Below, piece after piece: positions 42,292 to 50,928 of a stretch of 64,000 bases of DNA. The notes beneath the pieces are model-generated. The model searched no databases, was not told the origin of the DNA, and saw only the letters and a program-made list of their open reading frames with translations. Numbering within the stretch: the first letter of the stretch is position 1; every line of letters begins with the position of its first letter. The stretch is from CAYXLW01 sp964466055 (GTDB lineage Bacteria > Patescibacteriota > Gracilibacteria > GCA-2401425): contig CAYXLW010000003.1 of NCBI GenBank assembly GCA_964466055.1, forward strand, positions 1 through 64,000. The letters are read 5' to 3'. Made by a program: the position numbers and the translations under genes.

Positions 42292-43302
42292 TTACTTACT
42301 CTTTTCCATCACTTTCTTCCTCAACTCCTCCATAATCTTAGGATTCTCCTTCAAAAAATCTTTAGCATTCTCTCTCCCTTGCCCTAACTTCTTCTCACCA
42401 TAAGAATAAAAAGCTCCAGCCTTTTTAACAATTTCAACCTTTACAGCATTATCCAAAACATCACCAGAAAGAGAAACCCCTTCATTGTACATAATATCAA
42501 ACTCTGCTTCACGGAAAGGCGGTGCGACTTTATTCTTAACAACTTTCACATGAGTTAAATTCCCATAAATTTCTTTGTCTTCGCCTGATCCTTGCTCAAT
42601 TTTTGCCTTTCTTCGAATATCAAGTCTTACTGAAGCATAAAACTTTAAAGCATGTCCTCCTGTTGTAGTTTCAGGATTTCCGAACATGACACCAATTTTC
42701 ATTCTAATCTGATTGATAAAAATAACTGTACACTTTGTTTTATTGATAATTGAAGTAAGTTTTCGAAGTGCTTGGCTCATAAGCCGAGCTTGAAGTCCCA
42801 TATGAGAATCTCCCATCATGCCTTCAATTTCTGCTTTTGGCGTAAGAGCAGCAACTGAATCTATAACAATAGTATCAACTCCTCCAGACCTTACTAAAGT
42901 TTCAACAATTTCCAGTGCTTGTTCGCCACTATCTGGTTGTGATACATATAAATTATCAACATCAACTCCTATTTTTTTAGCATAAGCAGGATCTAAAGCA
43001 TTTTCAGCATCTATAAATGCTGCAACTCCACCTTGTTTTTGAATTTCTGCAATTGCATGAAGTGCAAGGGTTGTTTTACCTGAAGACTCTGGTCCATAAA
43101 TTTCAATAACACGTCCCTTTGGGTATCCTCCTCCTAATGCTAAATCGAGGGAAATTGATCCAGAAGAAAAACGTTCAACATTCATTGTGGTATTCGAGTC
43201 CATTTTCATTATGGAACCTGTTCCAAAGTTTTTTTCAATTTGAGAAATTGCGGCTTGTACGGCTGCTAATTTTGGATTCATTTTAGGATCTGGCGTTGTC
43301 AT
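42292..43302 (-). CDS. recA: Recombinase A
   Basis: RecA drives homologous recombination and activates LexA self-cleavage. The 336-residue protein has Walker A GPESSGKTTLALH near residue 70, the VIDSVAALTPKAEIEGMMGD loop, KCTVIFINQIRMKIGVMFGNPETTTGG, and the C-terminal acidic/basic tail. It follows lexA by 54 bases on the same strand, so both probably share the operator at 44045. Confidence 0.98.
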   Translation of the reverse strand: MTTPDPKMNPKLAAVQAAISQIEKNFGTGSIMKMDSNTTMNVERFSSGSISLDLALGGGYPKGRVIEIYGPESSGKTTLALHAIAEIQKQGGVAAFIDAENALDPAYAKKIGVDVDNLYVSQPDSGEQALEIVETLVRSGGVDTIVIDSVAALTPKAEIEGMMGDSHMGLQARLMSQALRKLTSIINKTKCTVIFINQIRMKIGVMFGNPETTTGGHALKFYASVRLDIRRKAKIEQGSGEDKEIYGNLTHVKVVKNKVAPPFREAEFDIMYNEGVSLSGDVLDNAVKVEIVKKAGAFYSYGEKKLGQGRENAKDFLKENPKIMEELRKKVMEKSK

Positions 43303-43356
43303 GGTTTTGTGTAGTTAATATATAATGATAAATAATTTAATTTTAAAAGTACCTTA

Positions 43357-44019
43357 TTAAAGATTTTTTGCGGCTTTTAATACGTTAATTACTTTTCCAT
43401 TTATAAAGAAAGAATCACTCGCATCAATATAAATTGGTCTGTGTATAGGATTCATCGAATCTGGGAGCAATATAATTTCACCGAATGTTGTTTGTTTAAA
43501 TCTTTTAATAGTTGCGCATCCATCTACAATAGCAAGAACTATATCGTTATTAAGTGGCGATTGAATACTTTTATCTACAACAACATAATCTCCATCTTCA
43601 ATGTATTTTCCATCGATACGAGCTTTATTCATAGAGTCTCCTTCAACTTCTAAAGCAAAAATATTTTGAATACTTCTTAATAATTTTTTAGAAATCTTTA
43701 AAAATCCTCTAACATTTTCTTCTGCAAAAACTGAAGGTGATCCAGCATTTGTAGTTCCTATAATAGGAATGTCAATACAGCTTTCAGTGTTTTGTGCATT
43801 TGTAAGTTTAATACTTCTTTCTTCTGAGCTTCTTGAAATGTATCCTTTTTGTTCAAGTGATTCTAAATATTGAACTACACTTCTTTTGCTTTTGGCGTTT
43901 ATACTTCGCTCAATTAACAAGTTTTGTAGTTCTCCAAGAGTTGGAGAATAATTGTGTTTTTGTATAAAGTTTTTAAGAATCTGTAAAACTTTTTCTTGGT
44001 TTTTTGTAATAATTTCCAT
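43357..44019 (-). CDS. lexA: LexA repressor
   Basis: LexA represses the SOS regulon and cleaves itself when RecA filaments form. Residues 1-70 are a winged helix (NYSPTLGELQNLL, SKRSVVQYLESLEQKGYISR). The scissile bond is A92-G93 in TTNAGSPS, with Ser129 in VEGDSM and Lys162 in ATIKRF forming the catalytic dyad. All parts needed for autocleavage are present. The 220-residue length is normal. It directly precedes recA. Confidence 0.93.
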   Translation of the reverse strand: MEIITKNQEKVLQILKNFIQKHNYSPTLGELQNLLIERSINAKSKRSVVQYLESLEQKGYISRSSEERSIKLTNAQNTESCIDIPIIGTTNAGSPSVFAEENVRGFLKISKKLLRSIQNIFALEVEGDSMNKARIDGKYIEDGDYVVVDKSIQSPLNNDIVLAIVDGCATIKRFKQTTFGEIILLPDSMNPIHRPIYIDASDSFFINGKVINVLKAAKNL

Positions 44020-44044
44020 GTATATATATTATGTGTGTATAAAA

Positions 44045-44059
44045 TATATACAGTATATA
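44045..44059 (-). promoter_or_regulatory. LexA-operator-like palindrome before lexA
   Basis: TATATAC-A-GTATATA is a perfect 15-base palindrome 26 bases before the lexA ATG. Its form resembles SOS boxes of the E. coli type (CTG-N10-CAG) only in part, so the assignment rests on symmetry and position. Confidence 0.5.
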
Positions 44060-44228
44060 CATAAAGGTCAATAAATTCTATCTTGAAAATTTATATAAAT
44101 TATTTTCTTATATTAATATTCCATCGTTTTAGTTCTAAAAATCGTTGCCAGAACAAAAAGATATAAATTCTATTTGATATTTAAAAGTAATTTGATATCC
44201 TTTTTAGTGTAATTTAAAGCTCATTCAC

Positions 44229-44834
44229 GTGCTTGTTCAACAATTTAAACGGCTTCATCTTCATGAAAAAGTTCTTGTTATTGGACTGATCCTAAGCTTT
44301 CTTTTTACTTTTTTAGATTGGTTTTTTCAAGTAAACATCACTCCAGTTGCTAATGAATTAGGAAAATATGAAGATATAAAAACATTTAATGCGTATGAAG
44401 GAATAATAGCCGTTATAGGTTATTTTTATTCTATTCTTACTTTATCTGCGCTTGTAGCCTTTATACTTTCTTTAAAAGAAAAAATGGTTAGTAAATTTAT
44501 AGAGAAAAGACATTGGTTATTTTTATTTTTAACAGGAGAGTCTTTATTTTTATTAGTTCTTGCATTTTTAATATATACATCATATTCAATGCAATATTCA
44601 CGTGCAGGAGTAAGACATGGGCTTATATTATTAATTATTACTAATATTGTTACATTATTTGCTTCTCATTATTATTTTATACAAAGGAACAGAATCAAGT
44701 TAAAAAGTGCTTTTGAATCCCAGTTAGGCAAAGACAATATTAATATTGATTTTGATGAAGTTACGAATAAAAAGAACAAACAAGATGATACCTTAGATCA
44801 AATGACATTAGCTGATTATAATGAAGAGAAATAA
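44229..44834 (+). CDS. Four-helix membrane protein, hypothetical
   Basis: A GTG start opens 201 codons. Four hydrophobic helices are visible (VLVIGLILSFLFTFLDWFF, IAVIGYFYSILTLSALVAFIL, WLFLFLTGESLFLLVLAFLI and GLILLIITNIVTLFASHYYF), followed by a 45-residue charged cytoplasmic tail with an acidic end. Family unknown. It is the first of three co-directional genes (membrane protein, zinc ribbon, MBL fold) spaced by 18 and 8 bases, which suggests an operon. Confidence 0.7.
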   Translation: MLVQQFKRLHLHEKVLVIGLILSFLFTFLDWFFQVNITPVANELGKYEDIKTFNAYEGIIAVIGYFYSILTLSALVAFILSLKEKMVSKFIEKRHWLFLFLTGESLFLLVLAFLIYTSYSMQYSRAGVRHGLILLIITNIVTLFASHYYFIQRNRIKLKSAFESQLGKDNINIDFDEVTNKKNKQDDTLDQMTLADYNEEK

Positions 44835-44852
44835 TATTTATTATAAAAAATT

Positions 44853-45113
44853 ATGAGTAAAACAAAGACTAACTCTGAGGATAAAATACAACTAAGTGAC
44901 AATATAGACTTTGTTGCTCTTGCTTTATCTAACAAATTAGAAACAAGTGAGGATATTTTGCCAATATGTTTTTATTGTAAAAAATGTGAAAAAATGGTTA
45001 CAGATGTTGAAAAGAAAAAAAATAAATTAGTGTTTACCTGCAAAGAATGTAAAAGTAATGATATTGCGATTGGAACACAAACAACTTTAGAAAATTTTTA
45101 TCATGTAAATTAA
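44853..45113 (+). CDS. Zinc-ribbon protein, 86 aa
   Basis: Four cysteines in two CxxC knuckles (CFYCKKCEK and CKECKSN) define a zinc ribbon in the C-terminal half; the first 30 residues are polar. Such ribbons often bind nucleic acids or proteins. It is the middle gene of the 44229-45655 operon. Confidence 0.7.
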   Translation: MSKTKTNSEDKIQLSDNIDFVALALSNKLETSEDILPICFYCKKCEKMVTDVEKKKNKLVFTCKECKSNDIAIGTQTTLENFYHVN

Positions 45114-45121
45114 TAAATATT

Positions 45122-45655
45122 ATGATTATACGAGCACTTGAAGGTGTTGGAGTTGAAATTGAATCAGAAAAACAATTACTAGTTTTAGAGGCAAGTAAAG
45201 ATTATGGAAATGTAAAAGTTATAACTACTTCTAAAGAAAATAAAATTACAAAATCTTCAGGACGTATTTTTTCTTGGCCAGGTGAATATGAAGTAGGGAG
45301 TTGGTCTTTTAAAGGTATTGAAGCGGATAATAACTCAGTTATATTTGCTGTTAATATTGAGGGAATGTATGTTGTGCATTTAGGGAGTGCTAAAGAGATT
45401 AAGCCAGAAGCACTTGATGCTATTGATAATATTGATGTTTTAGTGCTTCCATTGTCTGAGAATTATTTATCTCCAAAAGAGGCTAAAGAATTGCTTAGTA
45501 AAATTGAGCCAAGAATAATTATTCCAGTAGGGGATATGGTTGATAGTTTTTTGGAATTAATAGAGGATAAATCTGGATCACAAGCTGTTCCTAAGGCAAC
45601 TATAACAAAATTATCTCTTCCTGTAGATAAAACAGAAATTATAAGGTTGGTATAA
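45122..45655 (+). CDS. Degenerate metallo-beta-lactamase-fold protein
   Basis: The protein has the strand-loop order of UlaG-like MBL proteins, with FSWPGEYEVGSWSFKGIE, MYVVHLGSAKEI, IDVLVLPLSENYLSPKEA, and RIIIPVGDM. The HxHxDH zinc motif and most metal ligands are missing, so it is probably not a hydrolase of the usual type. In candidate phyla such proteins are common and uncharacterised. Last gene of a three-gene operon, just upstream of tRNA-Arg. Confidence 0.72.
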   Translation: MIIRALEGVGVEIESEKQLLVLEASKDYGNVKVITTSKENKITKSSGRIFSWPGEYEVGSWSFKGIEADNNSVIFAVNIEGMYVVHLGSAKEIKPEALDAIDNIDVLVLPLSENYLSPKEAKELLSKIEPRIIIPVGDMVDSFLELIEDKSGSQAVPKATITKLSLPVDKTEIIRLV

Positions 45656-45702
45656 TTTTTTTAATTCATTTGTGTTAATAAACGATGAGATAAGATGTAA
45701 AA

Positions 45703-45776
45703 GTTCTCATAGTTCAATGGTAGAACAGCCCTCTCCTAAGGGGCAGATACAGGTTCAATCCCTGTTGGGGACACCA
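45703..45776 (+). tRNA. tRNA-Arg (anticodon CCT)
   Basis: The acceptor GTTCTCA pairs with TGGGGAC, followed by A and an encoded CCA. The D-stem is GTTC/GAAC, the anticodon stem GCCCT/GGGGC encloses loop CTCCTAA (CCT at 34-36, reading AGG), and the T-stem ACAGG/CCTGT encloses TTCAATC. All stems pair. Confidence 0.95.
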
Positions 45777-45796
45777 AAAGATTACAGAAAACAAAA

Positions 45797-45827
45797 AATC
45801 CCCCTTATAAAAGGAGGATTCTTTTTT
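45797..45827 (+). terminator. Terminator after tRNA-Arg
   Basis: The stem AATCCCCCTT/AAAGGAGGATT (one mismatch) is followed by CTTTTTT, 20 bases past the tRNA end. Confidence 0.85.
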
Positions 45828-45842
45828 GTATTTATTTTTTTA

Positions 45843-46487
45843 CTAATCTCTTTCTAGTGAAAAGTTTTTTCTCATTCCTCTAATTTTTCTTTCTCCTATA
45901 TTTTTATTTATTCCTAGCTCATCAAAGGTTTTCTTTGCTTCTTCATGATTTCCTTCAAGCATAAGTTTGTGTGCTTCAGAAAATTTTTCAAAGTTTTGCT
46001 CATTGATAATTTTTAGGATTTTAGGCTTTCTATCATTTTCACTCATAATTGAAACCCAAGATGCATAATCGTTGTTTTCAAAAGCTTTTTGCATGGCTTC
46101 ATGTCTTTCTGGTGAAAAGTTTTTTCTCATTCCTCTAATTTTTCTTTCTCCTATATTTTTATTTATTCCTAGCTCATCAAATATTTTTTTTGCTTCTTTA
46201 TGATTTCCTTCAAGCATAAATTTATGTGCTTCAGAAAAATTTTTGAAATTTTGTTCATTGATAAGTCCTAAAATTTTAGAATTCTTATCATTTTTACTCA
46301 TAAGCTCAACCCAAGATGCATAATCGTTGTTTTCAAAAGCTTTTTGCATAGCTTCATGTCTTTCAGATGAATAATTATTTCCTCTTTGATTTAAATTTCC
46401 TCTATAGGCTAAAGCCGATGGTATTGATACTATAATGGCTATAGTAAAGATTAATGCCCCTATAATTATATGGTTTTGTTTTTTCAT
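45843..46487 (-). CDS. Exported protein with two 85-residue tandem repeats
   Basis: A signal peptide (IIIGALIFTIAIIVSIPSALA, cleaved after about residue 27) precedes two near-identical 85-residue units. Each begins near SxERHEAMQKAFENNDYASW, continues with EQNFxxFSEAHKxMLEGNH, and ends with FDELGINKNIGERKIRGMR. At DNA level the period is 255 bases (45857-46111 and 46112-46366), so this is a recent internal duplication. A partial third unit (NFSLERD) ends the protein. The repeats are amphipathic helical hairpins. It lies downstream of an ECF sigma and a membrane protein and is probably a target or partner of that regulon. Confidence 0.75.
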   Translation of the reverse strand: MKKQNHIIIGALIFTIAIIVSIPSALAYRGNLNQRGNNYSSERHEAMQKAFENNDYASWVELMSKNDKNSKILGLINEQNFKNFSEAHKFMLEGNHKEAKKIFDELGINKNIGERKIRGMRKNFSPERHEAMQKAFENNDYASWVSIMSENDRKPKILKIINEQNFEKFSEAHKLMLEGNHEEAKKTFDELGINKNIGERKIRGMRKNFSLERD

Positions 46488-46598
46488 AATTTTTTAGTTA
46501 ATGATTAATAATTTTTTTGTGATCACATCAACTAATACGCAAGTAAAAATTTTTTCTTTCATTTCTTTTAATAAAAAGATTCTGAACTCTCTATAAAA

Positions 46599-47393
46599 TT
46601 ATCTTTCTAGCATTATATCTCTTCTTGGATGCTGGTTGAATTTTTGGCTATAAGGGTTTTTTTCTATTACCCCATGTCTAAAAAGAAAATCTCCAATTCT
46701 TTTTTTTGGTCTCCACGGTCTTATTTCTTCAGCTTTAAAATGTGTATTATCAATTTTTTCTCCAATAATTTTTATTCTTAGTTCTTCTTTAAGGTCTGTA
46801 TATTCTTTAAAGTTGGTTTCATTTGTATCTACTATCCATTTTTTATTATCTAAAGAACGCAATATTATTATATTATTATCATTAACTTGAATTATTTCCC
46901 CCGCAATAAGCCCATTTTCTTCGTTCATCCAAATTCGTTCTCTCATTTTATTAGTTCTTTGGTAATAAGGATTTCTCTGAAAAGAGTCCTCAAGTTTTTC
47001 AGAAACACCAATTGTATTTATTATGCCACCAATAATAAGAGAAATTATTAAACTTATCCCTAGCTTTAAAAATACTCCATATTTGTAAGAGCCTTTAGTA
47101 TGCTTAAAATTATAATAAGCAAGAGCTGTGAATCCTCCCATAAGCAATATCCAGAAATAAGGAAGTAACAAAAATATAAACGAAAATAAATTTTTCTTAA
47201 TTTTAATATGTACGTCCCAATCTGCTGTTTGTATATGAAAAAGAATAATGCTAAAAGCAATGCTACCAAGAATTATAGAAACTATAAACATGCTCCAAGT
47301 AAAAGATCTCTTTAATAGAAAATGCCATTTAGGAATGGGTTTTATATTCTCTTTTTTGATTTTACCGAGAATTTTTTTACTTAGATTATTCAT
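46599..47393 (-). CDS. Membrane protein, putative anti-sigma partner
   Basis: After a basic 30-residue cytoplasmic N-terminus, four hydrophobic segments follow (TWSMFIVSIILGSIAFSIILF, FSFIFLLLPYFWILLMGGFTALAY, YGVFLKLGISLIISLIIGG). An extracytoplasmic beta-rich domain of about 110 residues follows (GLIAGEIIQVNDNNIIILRS). It overlaps the ECF sigma gene by eight bases, the typical sigma/anti-sigma layout. I see no classical zinc anti-sigma motif, so the role is inferred from context only. Confidence 0.65.
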   Translation of the reverse strand: MNNLSKKILGKIKKENIKPIPKWHFLLKRSFTWSMFIVSIILGSIAFSIILFHIQTADWDVHIKIKKNLFSFIFLLLPYFWILLMGGFTALAYYNFKHTKGSYKYGVFLKLGISLIISLIIGGIINTIGVSEKLEDSFQRNPYYQRTNKMRERIWMNEENGLIAGEIIQVNDNNIIILRSLDNKKWIVDTNETNFKEYTDLKEELRIKIIGEKIDNTHFKAEEIRPWRPKKRIGDFLFRHGVIEKNPYSQKFNQHPRRDIMLER

Positions 47394-47994
47394 GATCTTG
47401 AAAATAAGTGCTTAAATTGTTTTTAATAGCAAGTTCTTTAAATTGCTTTTTTGCTCTACTAATAAGTATGGAAACTGTTCCTATAGACTTTTCTAGAATA
47501 TCACTTATTTCTTGGTAATCTTTTTCTTCCAAATATCGAAGAATCATGATATCTCTGTATTTTTCTGGCAACATTTTAATTATTTCTTTTACCCTTATGC
47601 TAAGCTCTTTTTGTGAAAATTCTTTATCAAGTTTTATTTCAGATTCAAAAATATTTAAAAAATTAATACTTTCATTATCTTCAATGTTTAAAGTTTTTGG
47701 TCTAACTTGAATTTTTCTGATATGACTAATAGTCATGTTGTGAGTTATTCTATAAATCCAACTAGAGAAAGAAAAGGTGTCATCAAAATCATTAAGATTT
47801 TCATACACCTTAATAAAAACTTCTTGTAAAATATCCTCGGCACTTTCCTTTTCAATATTAGATATTCGTAAAATATATCTAATTAATTTATCTTCATATT
47901 TTTTCATTAAAAAATAAAAATTATTAGCATCTTTAATGCTTAGCTTTACTAAATCTTTATCGGAAAGGTTATTAAAATCTCCCACGTAAGACAT
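47386..47994 (-). CDS. ECF-type RNA polymerase sigma factor
   Basis: Sigma region 2 is visible as ESAEDILQEVFIKVYENLNDFD, then SFSSWIYRITHNMTISHIRK. Region 4 reads LPEKYRDIMILRYLEEKDYQEISDILEKSIGTVSILISRAKKQFKE. Region 3 is absent, as in the extracytoplasmic-function group. It should direct transcription of a small regulon in response to an envelope signal transmitted by the overlapping membrane protein, probably including the exported repeat protein downstream. Confidence 0.88.
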   Translation of the reverse strand: MSYVGDFNNLSDKDLVKLSIKDANNFYFLMKKYEDKLIRYILRISNIEKESAEDILQEVFIKVYENLNDFDDTFSFSSWIYRITHNMTISHIRKIQVRPKTLNIEDNESINFLNIFESEIKLDKEFSQKELSIRVKEIIKMLPEKYRDIMILRYLEEKDYQEISDILEKSIGTVSILISRAKKQFKELAIKNNLSTYFQDHE

Positions 47995-48095
47995 TAAAAA
48001 ATAATCTTCAAATATTAATACGTATATTGTACATATTTTATTTCATTTTACTAAAAATCAAATTTTCTATCTGATAACTTGTTATTTAATCAAGC

Positions 48096-49139
48096 TTAAT
48101 TGAGCGATAAAATGCCTAATATAATTCCTATCCCAGTAAAAAATCCTCCTATTATCCATGCCCTCATTACTATTTGACTTTCAGTCCATCCGATATATTC
48201 AAAATGATGATGAATTGGAGCAATATGAAAAATTTTCTTTCCATTTCTGACTTTTTTTGAAATTAATTGAATTATTACAGATAGTGTTTCAATTACAAAT
48301 ATGAATCCTACAACAGGAAGAATGAAAACAAAATCAGTCATCATTGCTATTACCCCTAAAGTTGCTCCTAAAGCAAGAGATCCAGTGTCTCCCATATAAA
48401 ACTTTGCAGGTGGGACATTGTGCCATAAAAATGCAAGTAATCCTCCAATTATTACTGCACAGAAAGTTGCTAAATTAAAAAGACCTGACATGTAAGCTAG
48501 AATTGCAAATGAACCATATCCGTATATTAAAAGTCCTCCAGCAAGTCCATCTAATCCATCAGTTATATTAACAGCATTTGCTGTTCCTGTAATTATGAAA
48601 ATAAAAAGAGGTATATACCACATTCCTAGTTCAATATTACCAACAAAAGGAATAAATATTGATGTATATTCTAATTTAAAGTAGAACCAGCATGCTCCTA
48701 TAAGAGAAAAAAATAAAAGAAAAAACATTTTAGGATGGACAGGGAGACCTTTGTATTTGTTCCCGCGAATATTTAAATAATCATCAATAGCACCAAGCAG
48801 TCCCATTGTAGTTAATGTAAAAAGTGGCAAATAAACCTCGCCACGATCTAAAAGCGATTCTGAAATAAACCCGAAATATGATAATCCGCGAGAAAATAAG
48901 ACCACAAATAATGATGTTCCCCAAATTAGAATTCCTCCCATTGTAGGAGTTCCCTCCTTTTTTAAGTGAAGTTTTCTAAAAAGTTCAGCAACTCCACCAA
49001 AAGATGCCTCTTCTCTTATGTTTTTACCGATTCTATTTTTCACAAGAAAATATATGTATCCTGGAGCTATGATCATTGCAATCAAAAATGAAGAAAACAT
49101 TGAGAAAAATATGATCGAAAGAGGAATAATATGAGTCAT
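48096..49139 (-). CDS. mraY: Phospho-MurNAc-pentapeptide transferase
   Basis: MraY forms lipid I at the inner membrane. The 347-residue polytopic protein has GTPTMGGILIWG, the catalytic DD region GLLGAIDDYLNIRGNKYKGL, NAVNITDGLDGLAGG, PPAKFYMGDTGSLALGA and APIHHHFEYIGWTESQIV. About ten membrane helices are visible. It is not in a dcw cluster here. Confidence 0.97.
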   Translation of the reverse strand: MTHIIPLSIIFFSMFSSFLIAMIIAPGYIYFLVKNRIGKNIREEASFGGVAELFRKLHLKKEGTPTMGGILIWGTSLFVVLFSRGLSYFGFISESLLDRGEVYLPLFTLTTMGLLGAIDDYLNIRGNKYKGLPVHPKMFFLLFFSLIGACWFYFKLEYTSIFIPFVGNIELGMWYIPLFIFIITGTANAVNITDGLDGLAGGLLIYGYGSFAILAYMSGLFNLATFCAVIIGGLLAFLWHNVPPAKFYMGDTGSLALGATLGVIAMMTDFVFILPVVGFIFVIETLSVIIQLISKKVRNGKKIFHIAPIHHHFEYIGWTESQIVMRAWIIGGFFTGIGIILGILSLN

Positions 49140-49177
49140 TTAATCGCAAGGATTTATAAAATTAAACTTTAGGCTTT

Positions 49178-49233
49178 AAAAAAAGTCTAAAAACGAATAT
49201 ATAAATTGTAAATTTGGCGTTTTTAGACTTTTT
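49178..49233 (-). terminator. Long-stem terminator after rplA
   Basis: The arms AAAAAGTCTAAAAACG and their exact complement (16 pairs) with a 22-base loop end in a T-run on the minus strand. They start 7 bases after the rplA stop. Confidence 0.8.
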
Positions 49234-49239
49234 CCATAA

Positions 49240-49932
49240 TTAAATATTGCTTAAATCAATTTTTATTCCCGGCCCCATAGTTGTTGTTAAAACTATTGAA
49301 TTTATATATTGCCCCTTAGCACCAGATGGTTTTGAATCAATTACTGCTTTAACAAACGTTTTTAAATTCTCTTCAATTTTTTCTGCTCCAAAAGAAACTT
49401 TTCCTACTATTCCATGGATAATTCCTGTCTTATCTGTCTTATATTCAATTTTTCCTTTTTTTATCTCTCTGATAGCCTTAACAATTTCAAGAGTAACAGT
49501 TCCTGATTTAGGACTTGGCATTAATCCCTTAGTTCCAAGGATTTTTGCAATTTGTCCTAAGTTTTTCATGACTTGAGGTTGTGCAATAGCTATATCAAAA
49601 TTTATTTTCCCTTTTTTTATATCTTCAATAACATCTTCAAGTCCTGCAATGTCAGCTCCTGCATCTTTAGCTTCTTTAGCTTGATCTGCTTCAACAAATG
49701 CAGCAATTCGCACTTTTTTCCCAGTTCCATTAGGTAATACTATTGTTCCTCTTACAATTTGATCTGCGTGCCGAACATCTACATTAAGATTCATATGAAT
49801 TTCAACGGAAGAGTCAAATTTAGTTGTAGAAGTCTCTACTGCTAGTTTAGATGCTTCTGACAGAGTATAAAGTTTTTTTTGGTCAATTTTTTCTAAAGCA
49901 GATGCATACTTTTTAGCAAGTTTTTTTGCCAT
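49240..49932 (-). CDS. rplA: 50S ribosomal protein L1
   Basis: The 230-residue protein matches L1 with VDVRHADQIVRGTIVLPNGTGK, AGADIAGLEDVIEDIKKGK, LGTKGLMPSPKSGTVT and IVLTTTMGPGIKIDL. It forms the mobile L1 stalk. The usual neighbour rplK is not upstream; an inverted repeat and tRNA-Leu are there instead. Confidence 0.96.
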   Translation of the reverse strand: MAKKLAKKYASALEKIDQKKLYTLSEASKLAVETSTTKFDSSVEIHMNLNVDVRHADQIVRGTIVLPNGTGKKVRIAAFVEADQAKEAKDAGADIAGLEDVIEDIKKGKINFDIAIAQPQVMKNLGQIAKILGTKGLMPSPKSGTVTLEIVKAIREIKKGKIEYKTDKTGIIHGIVGKVSFGAEKIEENLKTFVKAVIDSKPSGAKGQYINSIVLTTTMGPGIKIDLSNI

Positions 49933-49966
49933 ATTAAAATAATATTAAGTGGTAAATAGCGCCTAG

Positions 49967-50051
49967 AACAATGATCAATGAAGAATGATTAATGAACAAT
50001 TATAGTTTTTACTAATTATTGCTCATTTTTAACTGTTCATTGTTAATTGTT
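49967..50051. repeat. Imperfect inverted repeat of AACAATGAxCAATGA type
   Basis: The left arm begins AACAATGATCAATGA and the right arm, read in reverse complement, begins AACAATTAACAATGA. They could form a long weak hairpin between tRNA-Leu and rplA. Similar AATGAGCAATGA text occurs before pdxT at about 39867. Confidence 0.5.
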
Positions 50052-50189
50052 ATCTGGCTCCCACGATTGTGAGTGCATGAATTGTATGGATTTTTTCAGA
50101 TTTGTCAAAACTTGTTTTGCTAGGTTTTATTATGAAGAAAATATACAAAAAATTTCTAGCCCTAAAGCGTAGAAATCTTAATGTTTGAT

Positions 50190-50274
50190 TGGTGCTCCGA
50201 GCCGGAATTGAACCGGCACTCCCGAAAGAAAAGGATTTTAAGTCCTTCGCGTCTACCAATTCCGCCATCGGAGC
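50190..50274 (-). tRNA. tRNA-Leu (anticodon TAA)
   Basis: On the minus strand the acceptor GCTCCGA pairs with TCGGAGC, followed by A and an encoded CCA. The D-arm has GGCGGAATTGGTAGACGC, typical of Leu. The anticodon stem AAGGA/TCCTT encloses CTTAAAA (TAA). A long variable arm confirms class II, and the T-loop is TTCAATT. Confidence 0.97.
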
Positions 50275-50330
50275 AAGTTTATAATCAAAGGTACCCTAAT
50301 TTACTTCTAACAATATATTGCAAATAACAA

Positions 50331-50888
50331 TTATCTCTTTACCCATTGTTGCGCTTTTCTAGCCTTTTTCTTTCCAGGTTTTTTTCTTTCAACTTTTCTT
50401 GAATCTCTTGTTAGTTGTTTATCTTTTTTTAAAGTAACATGAGACTCTGTTTGCATAGCAGAAATAGCCTTAGCAATTCCATGTCTTAATGCATCTGCTT
50501 GAGCAGTTACTCCTCCTCCTTCAATTTTAGCTGTAATAGAAAAATCTTTAATTCCTATAAGTTTTAATGGACTTTTTATTAATCCAAAAAGAGTTCCTAT
50601 TTTAAAATATTCATCATATGGCTTTCCGTTTACAACAATTTCCCCATTTCCTTTTTCATAAAGTCTTACACGCGCTATAGAGGTTTTTCTTTTTCCATTG
50701 GCATAGTAATATTTACCAGTAAACATATTATTCATTGGCTCTTTTCTCATCTCTTTCTCAACTTTTAGCAATTTTTCAGTAGCTTTATCTACAGTTTTTT
50801 TTATAGAAACAACTGCTTTTGTCTTCTTTTCTACACTTTTACGAGTGCTTGTTGTTTTCGGCTTTTGTATCTTTTTTTCTTCCGTCAT
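50331..50888 (-). CDS. rpsI: 30S ribosomal protein S9 with N-terminal extension
   Basis: The S9 core starts near residue 58 with YYYANGKRKTSIARVRLYEKG, continues with GGGVTAQADALRHGIAKAI, and ends with the KKPGKKKARKAQQWVKR tail that reaches the P-site tRNA. The first 55 residues are a Lys/Thr/Glu-rich extension beyond the usual length of about 130. A start at an internal ATG (MNNMFTGKYYY) would give a normal-length protein. Last gene of the infA-rpsI ribosomal cluster, following rplM. Confidence 0.93.
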   Translation of the reverse strand: MTEEKKIQKPKTTSTRKSVEKKTKAVVSIKKTVDKATEKLLKVEKEMRKEPMNNMFTGKYYYANGKRKTSIARVRLYEKGNGEIVVNGKPYDEYFKIGTLFGLIKSPLKLIGIKDFSITAKIEGGGVTAQADALRHGIAKAISAMQTESHVTLKKDKQLTRDSRKVERKKPGKKKARKAQQWVKR

Positions 50889-50928
50889 AAAATATGGAAA
50901 TTAATTGTATTGTTATTGGTATAATTTT

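Noticed and set aside
45122..45655. Active metallo-beta-lactamase
   Set aside because: The HxHxDH zinc-binding motif is absent, so only the fold can be claimed.
45672..45857. Plus-strand ORF of 61 codons
   Set aside because: It spans tRNA-Arg and its terminator.
50050..50268. Minus-strand ORF of 72 codons
   Set aside because: It reads through tRNA-Leu and the inverted repeat beside it, so its coding potential comes from the tRNA sequence.
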